From positions 744,001 to 808,000 of the forward strand of contig JABMLP010000023.1 in NCBI GenBank assembly GCA_013176395.1: a stretch of 64,000 bases of DNA. Reading direction: 5' to 3'. This stretch comes from Venturia oleaginea (taxonomy: Eukaryota; Ascomycota; Dothideomycetes; Venturiales; Venturiaceae). This document shows, piece after piece, positions 1 to 12,003 of the stretch. Made by a program: the position numbers and the translations under genes. Below the pieces are notes generated by a model. The model had not been told where the DNA came from. It saw nothing but the letters and a program-made list of their open reading frames with translations, and searched no databases. The number at the start of each line of letters is the position of its first letter. The stretch's first letter is position 1.

Positions 1-22
1 TATTCCTGGTGGATCCGGGAGG

Positions 23-2643
23 GTGAGAGCAGTGGGTGTCAACTTTGATAGTCATTCCAGCGTTTACAGTGAGTGGGAAGATGAGAATGAAGACGATAAT
101 GGACCTGGAGAAATCTTAGCCAGAACTAAGAAACGGCAAGGACATTTTCATCGATTTAGAGCGAGGAGGGAGGGTATTAATGCAGCACTAAGAGATAAGA
201 CCGTTCAGATCGCTCGCACAAACCATACGGCAGACATCACTGCTGCGTCGAGATTGGTGGATGAAAGAAGTGGCCATGGATCATACTTGAACTCGAAGAA
301 GAATGACGAAGAGCATGGGACTGGTATTTCTTGCCTTGGGAGAGAATCTCGGTCGGAGCGAAAATTTTGGGATGAGGAAAATTATGGTGATGGTGACATC
401 GGTGATCTCGACGGAAGCTCGACGTCTAGGTCATCATCTACTCAGTCTCGCAACAGCAAGTCAATGTTAATAGCGAACCTGCGGGATTGTGGAGTAGTAG
501 AGTCACGAAAAGACTTATTGGCCGACCACAATCTCGTCGCCCAATATCTCAGGTTACATCCAGGAACTGCCCCGTCGCAGCAATGGATGGTTCGATACCA
601 AAACCAAAAGAAATGTTTAGTGCCATTGAGTGTATGTCGACCTCTGAAACCGATCAATCCCAAGCGCCTCCAAATGCTACATCCACAGGTTGGGTAGGTC
701 AAGTTGAGATCGTGTCCCAGTGCATCCATGAGACTAACTTCATCGCTTAGTTTGCACACTAGCATATATCACCTCAACAGCAGAGTCAGCCAGAACAAAG
801 CGAAGAGGTTGACAGTGACTTGGAGAGAAAAGAATCGATTCCGGCTTTCATCTTTCTCCACTTACTCCTTTAAAAGAAAAGTCAAAAGTTGAGCAGGCCA
901 AGAGTCCACTTTCGGGATACTCCAGGAGGGCCAAGGATGCCGATGGGTTGAAGAGGTTAGCACAGTCGTCCTTGATGCTTAAACCTATCAGCGGTGGTCA
1001 GCACTCGCGAAAGACTGCGTCTTCAGCGAAGGTGGTCAAGAAGAATCGAGAACGGGTTCCGCTTGTTGTGACGCGAAGGAGGAAAATTCAGCCTTCTCGA
1101 AGCAAGGCTTCAACTCGAGGCATTTTATCCGGAAACATAGCCATCGAGGACTCTGTGAGTTCTCAGGATGAAGAGAAGTGGGGTAATGTGCCTGCTGGAC
1201 CGGCCGCCACCCAACAGTCCCTAACCAATCATCCTCACGCAGTGAAAACGTTAACCAAGACAGCTGAACGATATCCGACGATTCTCGCTGTTCCTGCTCC
1301 CATACTCACCACTCCTTCGGATGAAGTAGACAGGAAGAGCCATGCTATCCGCGGCAGTCAAACTTCTACATTGCAAACTTCAATCGAAGGTGTTAAGAAG
1401 AAGGGAGTAGTTGAACGATATCCAACGTTTCTGCCTGGTCCTACAACCATAGCCACGGCTCCTGAAAAGGACGAGGATACGACGAACCAGGCTCTTCCAC
1501 AGACTGTGGACCAGCCAATTCCGTCGCAGACGCTCACCGAAGATACCAAGAAAAACGAAGCAGCCGAAAGATACCCGACCTTTCTACCTATTCCTACCAT
1601 CAAAACAACAGCGAATCCCCGACGCTATACGAGAGTGGCAGGTCCCACAGCAGATCTTAATAGAAGTGGCTCAAAACGCAGAGTTATAATTTGACAGTCA
1701 AATGATCGACCACAACGCCAAATCCATCGTAAAAATGCAAGTCAAGAGCATGAAGTGGATGTGGGCGGTCCTACATCTGTGATAATGGAATCTACTACAG
1801 AATAGCCTGCCAGATGACCTTGATCAAGAAGACGCTAATCTACCTTCTTCGTCCAACAACCCCTAATAGTCGCCCAGATATCATCTAATCGTACTCCTTC
1901 TCACAGTGAAGAAAGGCATTGGAGTTCTCCAGTCATTCCTGCTACGACTGCACCGCTGCCGACCACTCTATGTGATAGTGTTGGTAACGATAATCATAAG
2001 GATATAGGGTCATAGTCGATTGACGTACTGACGGACAGCCTCAAGAGAACGAACGTAGATAGTTCTTCCCTTGATAAGAACCCTGAGGGAGAAAACGTGA
2101 AAACAAAAGCCCCTAATTACTGCGCCACCAGCTAAAGACCTCAAGGAAGAAAAAAGATAGGGAGTATCTGCGTTGGCGTCGATCTCGAAGAAGTTCAGGG
2201 ACGAGCAACATGGTCATGGCCATCTCATTCTCAAGAAGTCCAGCGCTGGTGCTCAGACATCTCGACGTTCCTTAACGCCTACACCCCAAACCCCGTATAC
2301 AAGCACGGATTGCGACTTGATTCCATTCACATCTTCACGACGGCAAAGGGGTATCAACACTTTGGAAGGGACACACTGGTCATTTCGTAACCCAAGTAAC
2401 CAAGATTCCACCACCGCCATCATCTACATAAACTCGGGACAATTAACAGACTCGCAGGTGTGCCTGCCGCAAATGAAACGCAAAAACTGTTGTTGTAAAG
2501 TACATGAAAACATGCCGCTTAATGAGTCGAGTCAAGTTCCCTCAAAATCGATTGGAATGGCAGTCCGAATATCGAACCACGAATTGAAAAGCAGCAGAGA
2601 CAAATTAAGAAAGTTATTCAGTGTGTTCCAATCTCTACATTGA
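23..2643 (+). pseudogene. Decayed gene for a disordered protein
   Basis: Unrecognised. Three open stretches (23-697, 948-1694, 2173-2643) read as charged, Ser/Thr/Pro-rich, disordered protein. Between them the text continues in other frames: around 830-860 one frame (glutamine and acidic-rich) breaks off and the neighbouring frame carries on into the 948-1694 stretch. From about 1850 to 2100 a readable frame is cut by several stops. The 948-1694 stretch holds three spaced copies of an [A/V]ERYPT[I/F]L motif followed by a Pro/Thr segment, starting near 1264, 1411 and 1564. I read this as one eroded gene with indels and nonsense changes; a multi-intron gene with odd splicing is the alternative. 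It may start before the window. No function is proposed. Confidence 0.4.
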
Positions 2644-2851
2644 GCGCACCAAGGGAAAAGTTGGGAAATTCAGTACCGCAAGGGCAATTATGCAACGTCC
2701 ACCTGAAGCCGAAAAGAAAGTGATATGAGCTCGCTGCCCAACTGCGTTGCTTAGTAGATGCGCATAAATTCGCACGCGCTTTTTCCGGGATATCGTCAAC
2801 GTTAAATGATGGATATCACCAGTCGTACGATCCACCTGCAAACCCCGTCAG

Positions 2852-5179
2852 TTATGACAAACCATTGGTGGGTCCATTGAGAGCGGGGGACATAGGACCT
2901 GGGCTCTTGTTCTTGAGCTTCAAAGTGAGCGGGAATGAGTATTCCTCTGCGTCTTCTTCTTCACTATGATCTTGTTAGTAAACGTCCAAGGATAGGATGA
3001 GTGCAAGAATAAATGGAATACGTACGGCAACTTCCACGCAATGTAATCTTCCGTGCTTAATCCTTCGCGACCTTCTTGAATCGAAGCAAAATCACCAGGC
3101 GTCATCATTCCTGACACCCGAGGCGAGCCTGGCTCTGAGAGGGGCCGGGAGATCTTGATCTCGCTGCTACTGAAGTAATCTGGCTCGTCTTCACCGTCGA
3201 AGGCGCCTGGGTAGGCTCGGCGCAGGGCAAGCTGACGGGCCTTTACGTATTCCATGCCCATTCGCTTCCAGTCGAGGAGATCGCTCAAACGCTCGGTTCG
3301 GTTTCGCTGGTTGATTCGCTGGCGTTTGCTCTTCTTGGTGTATTCGAACATGTAGTCGGCCAATTGGTTGACCGAATCGTCCACGCCCTTCAATCTACGA
3401 TCCACAATGTATATGCCGTAGTCGTGAGTGTTCTCGATCAACTCCTCCATGTAGCAACCGAATCCGGAAAGATTGGTCGTGATGCTAGGCACACCCATGA
3501 CGGTGCACTCTGCCGGGGTGTAGCCCCACGGCTCATAGTATGAAGGAAAGACACCCATGTTGGTTCCTCGAACGAAGTCGTCGTAGTCCATTGGAAGGAT
3601 CGGGCTGTTCGCGTTGAGGAACTCTGGGTGAAAGATGATCTTGACGCGATCTGATGGGTGGTTGAACAGTTGGCATCGTCGGATCTGGTTCAGAATGGGA
3701 TCTTCAGCATCGTTTTTCATGTTGTGCGTGACAATCGGTGGCAAGTTGGTGCGCTTCATAGCGAAGAGACGGCGGCGGAGCATGATCTTATCTTGTTGCG
3801 TGATTAGATCCTTCTCTTCTGGAAGCTCACCACCTTCGTGCCATGATAGGGAGCGCTCAAATAAGCGCTTGGCGACGTTCTGTGAGATGGTGTTGACAGT
3901 ATCGTGCAAGGACTTGATGACTGCCTGTCCATGCAACGCCTCGACTGTGAGCGTGTTTACTTGTGCAGGCATAATGATGAATGCCACCACCGTCATGTTG
4001 GAGTTGCTGCTCTTCATGCGGTGGTTGAGACGCGCCAATGATTCGATGTACATGTCGACTCCCTTGTTGCGGTATTCGTATCGTCCGGCAGTGAAGAAAT
4101 AGAGCGTGTTTTCCGGATCGAAGTCGTTCTGTCCATAAAAGTGACCTCGGACAAAGTCGTTGATCTTGACCTTGGCCTGTTGATGTAGATTCTGGAACTC
4201 GTGGGTGGCCGAGAACTTTTTGACGTTGAGACCGTTGGGCAGGACGCCGTCTGGTTTCCGCTTCAACAAGTGCTCACTCTCGTAAGCCGTGATGTGGGAA
4301 ACAGTGGTAAAGACATCGGCAGAGTGGGTTGCAGCGCGCTCGATGCAGTATCGGTGGTAGATGCCACGCTTTCCAGCTTCAGCATCCACGTCGAAGTATT
4401 GTAAGTTGTTGTAAAAATCGACAGATCCAGCGCAGAGATATCTGCCGAGGAGGGTAGCGTGGGTAGTAAATATGGTGGTAACATCAATGCGGCGCTTCTT
4501 GCAGAGAGGAAGTGCTACACCAGCCAGCCATTCGTGGAATTGGACGACAACTGCTTTCCGCTTCTCGTGGTAGACAAACTGCGATGGTTAGTTTCTGTCT
4601 GTCCAGTCTTCGAGGCCATGACATACCTCTCCAAGAAACCAGGCGATAAGATAGCCAAAGACAATGGCCTCGTTCGTCTCAGCATCACCCGGAGGCGAGG
4701 GAATGCCACCAACAGACCATAGATCGCCTTTCCACTCGTCCAGGTAATTGTATGCGGTGCTCGTGTCAAAAAGAAGGACTCGCGGTGCTCCGTCAATCAA
4801 CCAACGACCATAAAGGGTCTGAATTCCTCGATCGTTCATGGACTTGATGGTGTCGCGTAGGGCAGCGGTGGGAGGCTCGAGGGCTTCGACCTCGACAGAG
4901 GCCTGGATGCCATTAGCTTCTGCAGACGGTATGGGATGTCATGATACGTACGGCATTGCGATTCCATGGGCCGAGAAGAGTGTAGGACGCGCCGTACTCG
5001 GCGGTTGTGACTTGTGCCTTGGACTTGAGGACCGAGTAGATACCACCAACTAGATGATTCAGTCAGCTTGGATAGTCGTCAATGGAAGTGCAAAGGTGCC
5101 ACATACCTCGATTGGCAACCTCAGTAGCGACCTCGAACAACAGATGGTTCGTCACGTCTCTGGGTAGGCCTTCAGACAT
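2852..5179 (-). CDS. GSY1: Glycogen synthase
   Basis: Glycogen [starch] synthase, GT3 family, which adds glucose from UDP-glucose to growing glycogen in the cytosol. Exons read from the sequence: 5107-5179, 4948-5049, 4627-4919, 3026-4578 and 2852-2963, giving 710 codons plus stop (yeast Gsy proteins are about 705 residues). The N-terminus carries the family signature [17 protein letters not shown] across the first splice. [35 protein letters not shown], the EPWGYTPAE catalytic-loop segment and the arginine-rich [17 protein letters not shown] regulatory helix are all present. The C-terminal tail has a SEPGSPR Ser-Pro cluster, which in the family is phosphorylated to inhibit the enzyme. For exon 2 a GTATCA donor at 4947 keeps frame; the nearer GTACGT at 4951 would not. 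The last exon is short and acidic. Confidence 0.95.
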
Positions 5180-7736
5180 GATTGCAGTGGTGATGAAGCT
5201 GAGTGATTGTTGTGATTAGAAGATGGAATAGATGGACTGCAGGTGAGCAATTAGCTGTGCCCTGTTTCCGATGTAGAATGAAGATGGAGTGGAGGAGATT
5301 GGGCTGACGCCTTGTCCCACCGATGGCTGGGTTTGGTGTGCTTGAGGCTAGTGCGGGAGCTTGGAGGAATGGAACAGCTGAGAGAGTTTGAGGCACTCAG
5401 ATAACTGTGGGGTGTTCTATGTGGTAAGTAAGTCGTGGCCGGGATGGACAATCTGTTAAGGTTGGTCCTCTGGCGTCTGCAGGGAAAAGAGCTCGACGAG
5501 CGTCATACGACGATTGATGGGAGAAGAGACTGGCTCGCTTTTTATATGGCTATGTAAAGACTCGATGGCATGCTATGCTAGTCCTTGTGCTTCTAAATCC
5601 ATCCACGATCCCCCGTCAATCAAACCAAACATTGTCCAATGTTGGTGGGAGTAATAGACTCGTCTTATCTGAAAACGTCAACAAAACGGGCTCGCCAAAT
5701 GCCATCAGCCGCATTGCAACCCGAGCTTTTCGAATGGGTGCTCCGGGCCCCAACATGGCGCGCAAGCTTGTCGAGATGCAGAAGATGCATCGATGCAGAA
5801 GACGTGAGAAATTGCTGGCGGGATGCCGGATGCGATGCCTTTTTGCTTGTTGCAGACTTCACGATACCTACATCATTGCTCGCTGCACGGTGGGGACTGC
5901 GGGGTTTGACACATTCGAGCCGTTTCCCCGTTCGTCTGCCTCTGGGGCTCTCTGCCCCTGCACATGGCCGAGCGCCATACCGACGTCTTTCAACACCACT
6001 GGCTTGCAGTTCATCACGACGTTGCCGGATGAACGTAGGTACATATCAATAAAACATATCCAGACGGCCATGAGTTTTCTCTACTTCTTCAAACATCGCT
6101 CGCTGCCATTTTTATCCATCGCCATCGTTATCCATCGTTATCCATCGCCATCGTCAATCACTGAGACACACCACTGATCTGGCCCTGTCGCGTTGAGCGG
6201 CCGTTGGGATCGTGTCCCTCACCAAATCCGACTTTTCACCCAACTTCTCACCCGACTGTTTATAACCCTTTCAATCCGTCCATCCGACTTTGCAAATCTC
6301 CCCCATCCGTTGTTAACCTTCCCAATCATCACCATTCGCCAAGAAGTGAGTCGGCAGACAATCACGGGATCACAATTGAATACGCTGCCGCCGGTAGCCA
6401 TGGGCATTCTCTCATTCTAACGTCGAGGCCATTCCGAATACACCACCATTTTGAAACCATGGTGCTTAAGTACTCATCGATATCCGAAAAACCATGGTCC
6501 AATTTTGTATTCAAATGCTCAAAACCTCATTGGCGTCGAATAAGCTAAGTGGCTAAGGGACTGCGCCACTTTTATTTTCCTCTCGAAGCCCCCAGGGGTA
6601 ACTTCCGAGCGATCGGATAAAAGACCAGGGTGTTGAGTTTTCGAGCGTTCCTATTGGTGGGGATGGCGTACCTTACCTAATTAGGATAATTATATAGCCT
6701 GTTCATCCAACCGTGACCCATGTCATCCACCGATGAACCGATTTTTGACCATTATCGGATCGTTGAACGGGATGACATCGGCTCATTGGAGTGTAGCCAG
6801 TCCGATGGATGGATGATGGCAGGGGCTGAGCACGCCACAACGTCTACAGCAGAAATTTCCTATCAAATGTTGAGTGACCGGCTGAGAAGCATGGCACCAG
6901 CTTGGCAGGGGGAATGCGACTAGCTCTTCCGCTGTGCCGTTGATGTGGAATTCTAAAGGATGATTGAGGAGCAGGGAAAGACGCAATTGTTTGGACATCA
7001 TAGACGCTGATGAGCTTCCCAATAGAGTCGGAGAGGGGGATGCAGACAAAGACGAAAGCGAAGATACTAGCGAAGACATTAGCAAAGACACCACGTATTC
7101 CAACCTTCCTTTACGCATCTCTTTGAACAAAGACCCACACGCCATTGAAACCGTCGATGAACTTGTGCGCTGTGATTTGTTAGTACGTAGACAAAAGAAG
7201 CACATCCCATCCCAATTCAGAAGCATCAGGTGCCATCTCAAGAGATTAGGTTTTGAACCTAGAAGAAAGACAGGGCCATATGTATCTCTACACCGCCAAG
7301 ATGTGCGTCTCTCTCTCGGACGCGCGCTGAGGTGATTGAATCGAATTGCTGAAACTAGGTTATTATCTTCGGTTTTTTGGAGAGGATGGGGGTTTTGAGG
7401 CTGCTGGTGGGGGTGCAGGGGAAGGGAAGGGATAGAAAGGGGATTGGATATTCCGAACTGTTTTTGTTTTTGGGTTGTTGCATAGAAGCAGGGCAGAGCC
7501 ATGAATTGGTACTTCCTAGCCGACTCTACCTACCTCGTATCGTGTGGCTACCTACCTACCTACCTAAGCTAAGCTAAGTAGAGCTGTAAATCTCAAAACG
7601 CTTCGAAGGGGAAATGATATGTATGTATTATATCGTATCGCCTACAAGTAGGTCCACGCATCGAGAAACAACGAGCAGAAAAAATGAAAGACTCTTGGGA
7701 ATCCAACGCGGCCATCTCAAATTCTACTTCATCATA
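5180..7736. other. Long intergenic stretch, glycogen synthase 5' side
   Basis: No gene is supported here. Both strands have overlapping ORFs of 60-240 codons, but none shows domain-like composition or splice logic. The proximal part (5180-5560) is CT-rich on the minus strand and ends near a TTTATATGG sequence, so it probably holds the 5' leader and promoter of the glycogen synthase. Simple repeats lie at about 6115-6155 (ATCCATCG-type) and 7544-7580 (CTAC then CTAAG). Poly-purine runs occur near 7375-7445. Confidence 0.5.
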
Positions 7737-7943
7737 CTAATACCCCATAAAACCCAATCGAAGTTCTCTAAACCCCGTTGAACCGAATATTTTTCGTGCC
7801 CATATATCTTCCCGTTGGATCTCGGCAAGTGTCTCCTCATCCAGATCGGGAAGACTTGGTTTATCCTGGGGTGTTTTCAATAACAAGGGTTTGCCTTTTT
7901 TATCCTTGAGAGGGTGAGGAGGAGGGAGGTGTAGATTAGTCAT
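7737..7943 (-). CDS. 68-codon ORF directly after the upstream stop
   Basis: Unrecognised. A 68-residue frame starts at an ATG four bases beyond the stop (7948-7950) of the upstream minus-strand gene. It is rich in Pro/Lys at the start and ends in a helix-like acidic/aromatic segment (LDEETLAEIQREDIWARKIFG). Its composition is that of real protein. It could be the C-terminal exon of the upstream gene if an intron removes the intervening stop, a separate small gene, or a second cistron on the same transcript. I could not settle which. Confidence 0.35.
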   Translation of the reverse strand: MTNLHLPPPHPLKDKKGKPLLLKTPQDKPSLPDLDEETLAEIQREDIWARKIFGSTGFRELRLGFMGY

Positions 7944-7947
7944 GGTG

Positions 7948-9381
7948 TTATGGTTTCGGCAAGGGGATAGAAGGAATCCGAACTTCAATACTCGAGTCCT
8001 CTTGTTCAATTGAGACGTCCTGTTTCGATCCTGCCTTGCCGATGTACCTGACCAGCTTCTGGCCCTGCTTATCATCGCGGGATTTGGCATCGTCTCTATT
8101 CTGGAGTCGAGTGTCGACTTGGTGATCTGAGGGGTTCCTCGGAGTCTGCCATTCATGGTTCGGACCGCTCTCGCTGCTCTTGTCCGAGTCACCAGAAGGC
8201 CTAACGCTATCCTTCTTCCCCCTCGCGAGCTTCGCATCAACCATACGCTGTTGTTCCAAAACACGGATAGCTTCCCAATTCTCCCTGACAAATCCGAGCA
8301 GTCTATCGAGCGCCGCATCTGAATCGACGTTTTGAATCCAATCGGGACGCTCTGTAATCTCTTCTTTGTGATCTTCAGCCAGGCAGGGCTGTCCATCGTC
8401 GTTATAGCGTACAAACCGTTTCAGACCGCGCATCGCTTCGCCCAATTTCTCGCCCTCGGCTGGGATCGTGGCTTTGATCTGGGCAAGGATGGATTTCTCC
8501 CACATGTCTCGTTTGTGTTCGGCGAGGGCGGCTTCGTAGGACGCCTGCGCTTGCGGGAAGTATTTTAGAGCTTCTTGAATGGCGTCTTCGCGAGTGAAGA
8601 CCTGGCGATTCGCGAAGAGTTCGCGGTGCGCTGGGTAATACTCGTTCATGCAGACTGTGAACATTGGCCTCTTTTTGTAGCGTTGGCGGTCATTCGCCGT
8701 TTCGTTGCCGCCTTCTGCGGCTCTGGTGAGGGAGGGAGGCGTGTACAAGCGTCCTTGAGCACACCAATCGTATATCTCCTCATTCTTCTGAAAGCCCTGC
8801 TCAAAGTACCTCTGGAGATTGAGTCCGAGAAATCCCATCACCTCCCTGGGATCCTTCGATAGGTAAATCAGACTCTTTTTCTTGTTGTACATCTCGATAT
8901 CTTGTAATCGAAGATGAAGGCCTCGATCGTTAGCCGTCAGACCGATAGACCTATTCATGACGCCGAGGATTTGCATCAGATCGCCATAAGAGTTGTGAAA
9001 CATCTCCCATTCGACAACCTCGCTCTTGCAGACATGAATATCGATTTGAACATATTGTCCTAGGTAGCGTGCATCGACGTTTCCTATGGAATCCTCCGTC
9101 GCAACAGTTAAAGGAACGGCAAAAGACGTCGTTTTGCCAGTTTTTGTGGAGTCCACGGCTTTTAGGACCTTGGAGAGGTCATCGACGGTGAATTCAGACA
9201 TCGGATCGGCTACAAGTAAGTCGACATCGCCGTGGTCGTCTTTTGATGGAGCCTCAGGGGGGCATACGACTTTTCCGTAGAACTTATCTTGCAGGATGGC
9301 CAGAGTGCGATCGCGTTGCTTGTGATAGATGGCGTGGGAGAGACGGGGACAGGGGAGGTTTGGAAATGCGTTTCCGCCCAT
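7948..9381 (-). CDS. Predicted nucleotidyltransferase-fold protein
   Basis: A 477-residue conserved-looking fungal protein without a name I know. I chose the ATG at 9381 (GGNAFPNL...) over the in-frame ATG at 9462 because the extra 27 residues are low-complexity and conserved-type sequence starts at GGNAF. Residues 50-57 read HGDVDLLV and about residue 120 reads VQIDIHV. This GD.D motif plus a later h-D-h strand is the metal-binding signature of the nucleotidyltransferase superfamily. The middle region has aromatic and basic helices; the C-terminal third is charged and disordered (Lys/Arg/Ser/Asp). It is uninterrupted by introns. The function is inferred only from the motif pattern and could be wrong. 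Substrate unknown. Confidence 0.6.
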   Translation of the reverse strand: MGGNAFPNLPCPRLSHAIYHKQRDRTLAILQDKFYGKVVCPPEAPSKDDHGDVDLLVADPMSEFTVDDLSKVLKAVDSTKTGKTTSFAVPLTVATEDSIGNVDARYLGQYVQIDIHVCKSEVVEWEMFHNSYGDLMQILGVMNRSIGLTANDRGLHLRLQDIEMYNKKKSLIYLSKDPREVMGFLGLNLQRYFEQGFQKNEEIYDWCAQGRLYTPPSLTRAAEGGNETANDRQRYKKRPMFTVCMNEYYPAHRELFANRQVFTREDAIQEALKYFPQAQASYEAALAEHKRDMWEKSILAQIKATIPAEGEKLGEAMRGLKRFVRYNDDGQPCLAEDHKEEITERPDWIQNVDSDAALDRLLGFVRENWEAIRVLEQQRMVDAKLARGKKDSVRPSGDSDKSSESGPNHEWQTPRNPSDHQVDTRLQNRDDAKSRDDKQGQKLVRYIGKAGSKQDVSIEQEDSSIEVRIPSIPLPKP

Positions 9382-10456
9382 CTTTGAGGTCAATGCGGGG
9401 GGGGGGGTTGTACGACAAGTATGCAAAATAGAGCGGCGGGTATGCGTATTGAAGTATACCAACAGTAGTCGTGAGCGTACGAGATGGGATGAGGATAAGA
9501 ATATTTGAGTGGCTCAGCTCGCGGCTACCTACATGACTGGGAAGGACTGAGTCACTCTTGCACAGCATCAACGGCTGGCCGAAAGACAAAGCCTGCGTCT
9601 CGATTGAGGAGCGTCCAATCAAGATGGAGTGGGCAAATGGCCAGAAGTCTTAAACGTCTGTTTCTCGATTTGATGGACTGTAAACTACGATGGAGTGATC
9701 AAAGATGCTACAGCATGTCGTTTTTCTGACATCTGCTGTTGGTGACATGCCGCACGTCGGTGGCAGGAAGCAAAGGATAGGGGAGATGTTCGGGGGGGGA
9801 GCCCCTCATTCCCTCATTTAGCCGACCCTAATCTAATTCATTAACTTCCATCCAAACACCAACCTCTTCATTCGTCTCCTCGTACATTGACATATCATAC
9901 TCGACTCGACTCTCTCGCTCGATGGCCTGTGTTGGGTTGAGCCTGCAAGCACGCAGAAGGAGGCGACGCTGGTGGAGTTGCATTTCTTAACCTCATCAAA
10001 GGAGTCTATTCCTAATGCACGATACTAACGGTGAAGACAAAGTTAGGTCATGAACATGTCCACAACATCACACTGATAGCAGTATACAATTGGATCAACA
10101 ACTGTCTACATATATTCAGTGGCTTTCATGGCTAGATCAGTTGACGAATACAGGATATTCCCTTGGCGAACAGAAGCTTCTTCTCGCGGTGCTATCAAGC
10201 TTCGCTTCAAACCTGGTGGCTCTGGACTCGATCTCGATGCTCTGTGCCGTTGAAAGCTTACCAAGCGAGAAAGTGGAGCCTCAACGGCGCTTGTTACCGC
10301 ATTTGCTTAGTCACGATGCAACAACGTCATCACTTTTTGAAACTCCAAACATTACCTTCATTTCCAGCCTCCGACGGGGCAAATGCGCTCCGTGTGGCTG
10401 CCCGTGATGATAGTAGATAAGCACCGAGTAGCCGCTTCTCAACCTCTGCGTGCAAA
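9382..10456. other. Intergenic, no gene seen
   Basis: A G-run lies at about 9399-9408. ORFs at 9505-9729 and 10090-10420 lack recognisable composition or conserved motifs. The segment is the shared upstream region of the minus-strand nucleotidyltransferase-like gene and the plus-strand esterase, so it may hold a divergent promoter. Confidence 0.4.
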
Positions 10457-12003
10457 ATGGACATCACGCCTGTTGGACTCGTTCGCAATCTACTCCCAGG
10501 AGCTCCTCGATTCATTCTTACTGCATTACAAGCAACTCTCGGCCTTTCGCCCAATTCACTTCATCAAGATGCCGTGACTGAACTTGTCAGACTCATTGCA
10601 AGACCAGTCTTAGGGAAGCCGTCGTCCTTGTTACAATCGCAGCAGAACTCGCGCTGCGACATTCCCATATTTGGTCCCATGTGGATCGCGAAATGCAGAT
10701 TGCTCAAGCCAGAAACTCAGTTCAAGGGCAGTGGAAGCAGACTTGGAATCGAAGAGGCAATGATCCAGGCCATTGAATATCTGGCCGGCGCAACCTACGT
10801 AGGGAACTTTCCTGAAATTCTCGATGTGGAGGCGGAATGGACTGGAAACCGCAGTGGAGTGTCCTATTTGGCTCGAAGACCTGATCTACCTGAGTATGAA
10901 CACTATCGGAAACTCATGCAAGAGGTGGAACCTGATTCTACTACCATTCTTTACTTCCACGGAGGTGCCTTCTGGTATGTCGTGTTGTTTTCAATTCTCA
11001 TCGTTATGAGCTAAGACATGATAGCCTCATGGACCCAGCTACGCACAGAATCACGACCTCAAGTCTAGCTAAACACAGTCATGGCCGCTGTTTGTCCGTG
11101 CGGTACCGCCTAGCACCACAGCATGTCTTTCCAGCTGCGCTCCTTGACGCACTAGTTGCATATTTGTCGCTATTATCACCGCCGCCGAACTCTTTTCATG
11201 CTGCCGTGCCAGCCTCGAAAATTATCATCGCTGGTGACAGCTCTGGTGCTGGACTTGCGACATCATTGATGCTGCTGCTCTTGACTTTTCGAAGAATCAA
11301 CATCACGCATTTACGATTCCACGGAAAAGATGTTGATATCGGTGGAGAGAATGGAATGACATCTCCTGCCGCAGGTCTAGCGATCGCATCACCGTGGCTT
11401 GACATATCTCGATCTCTGCCGTCCGTGTATCGAAATGCACCATGGGACATCATCACCAGCCCACTGGAAGAACCCTCATCGCCATGTCCTGCATTCCCAC
11501 CAGATTCCATCTGGCCAGCTGGTCCTCCTCGCGTTGAGACATACTGCGAGGCTTCTCTTGTGAGCCATCCTTTAGTAAGTCCTCTTTCTGCCACCTCAGA
11601 TCATTGGCGTGGTGCTCCTCCTGCCTATATTTGTGTAGGTTGGGAATCAATGCAAGACGAGAGTGAAGTTGTGGCAAGAAGACTGCACAATGCTGGTACC
11701 ACGGTGGTATTCGATGGATCAGAAGGAATGCCACATTGCTTTGCTGTAGTACCTTGGACGCAAAGAGGCTTTTCCGCGCTAGAGAGATGGGGTGCTTTCT
11801 GCAGGAATCCAAATGCGTCCAAGGCGTCTGCAACTTGGACCAAGAAATCGGGTGCAACTACGGAGGTTCACTTCTCTGAGCTTGCAATGTCTGGTGGGAG
11901 AAATATGGACGATGTGACAGTGGGGAAGCTGTTGGCACGAGAAGGAAAGAGAAGAGTGGTTCTTGAGACTAGTCTTGTGGAACGGTGGAAGAGAGAAGCT
12001 TGA
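10457..12003 (+). CDS. Alpha/beta-hydrolase esterase/lipase
   Basis: A 498-residue protein from two exons, 10457-10974 and 11025-12003, with a 50-base intron (GTATGT...ATAG). It belongs to the hormone-sensitive-lipase-like alpha/beta hydrolases (fold-3 type), close to fungal steryl acetyl hydrolase or carboxylesterase. The oxyanion motif HGG lies at about residues 168-170 and the intron falls right after it, so the spliced product reads HGGAFC-LMDPATHR. The nucleophile elbow GDSSGAG has Ser near 245. The acid is probably the Asp of WESMQDESEV (near 383) and the base the His of MPHCF (near 410). A hydrophobic N-terminus (VRNLLPGAPRFILTALQATLGL) may anchor the protein to membrane. Natural substrate unknown. 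Confidence 0.8.

Noticed and set aside
5575..6177. 200-codon plus-strand ORF upstream of glycogen synthase
   Set aside because: Competing ORFs in other frames and no protein-like pattern; treated as promoter/leader sequence.
6783..7502. 239-codon minus-strand ORF
   Set aside because: Overlaps a 123-codon plus-strand ORF, has patchy low-complexity composition, no splice logic and no motif; likely chance.
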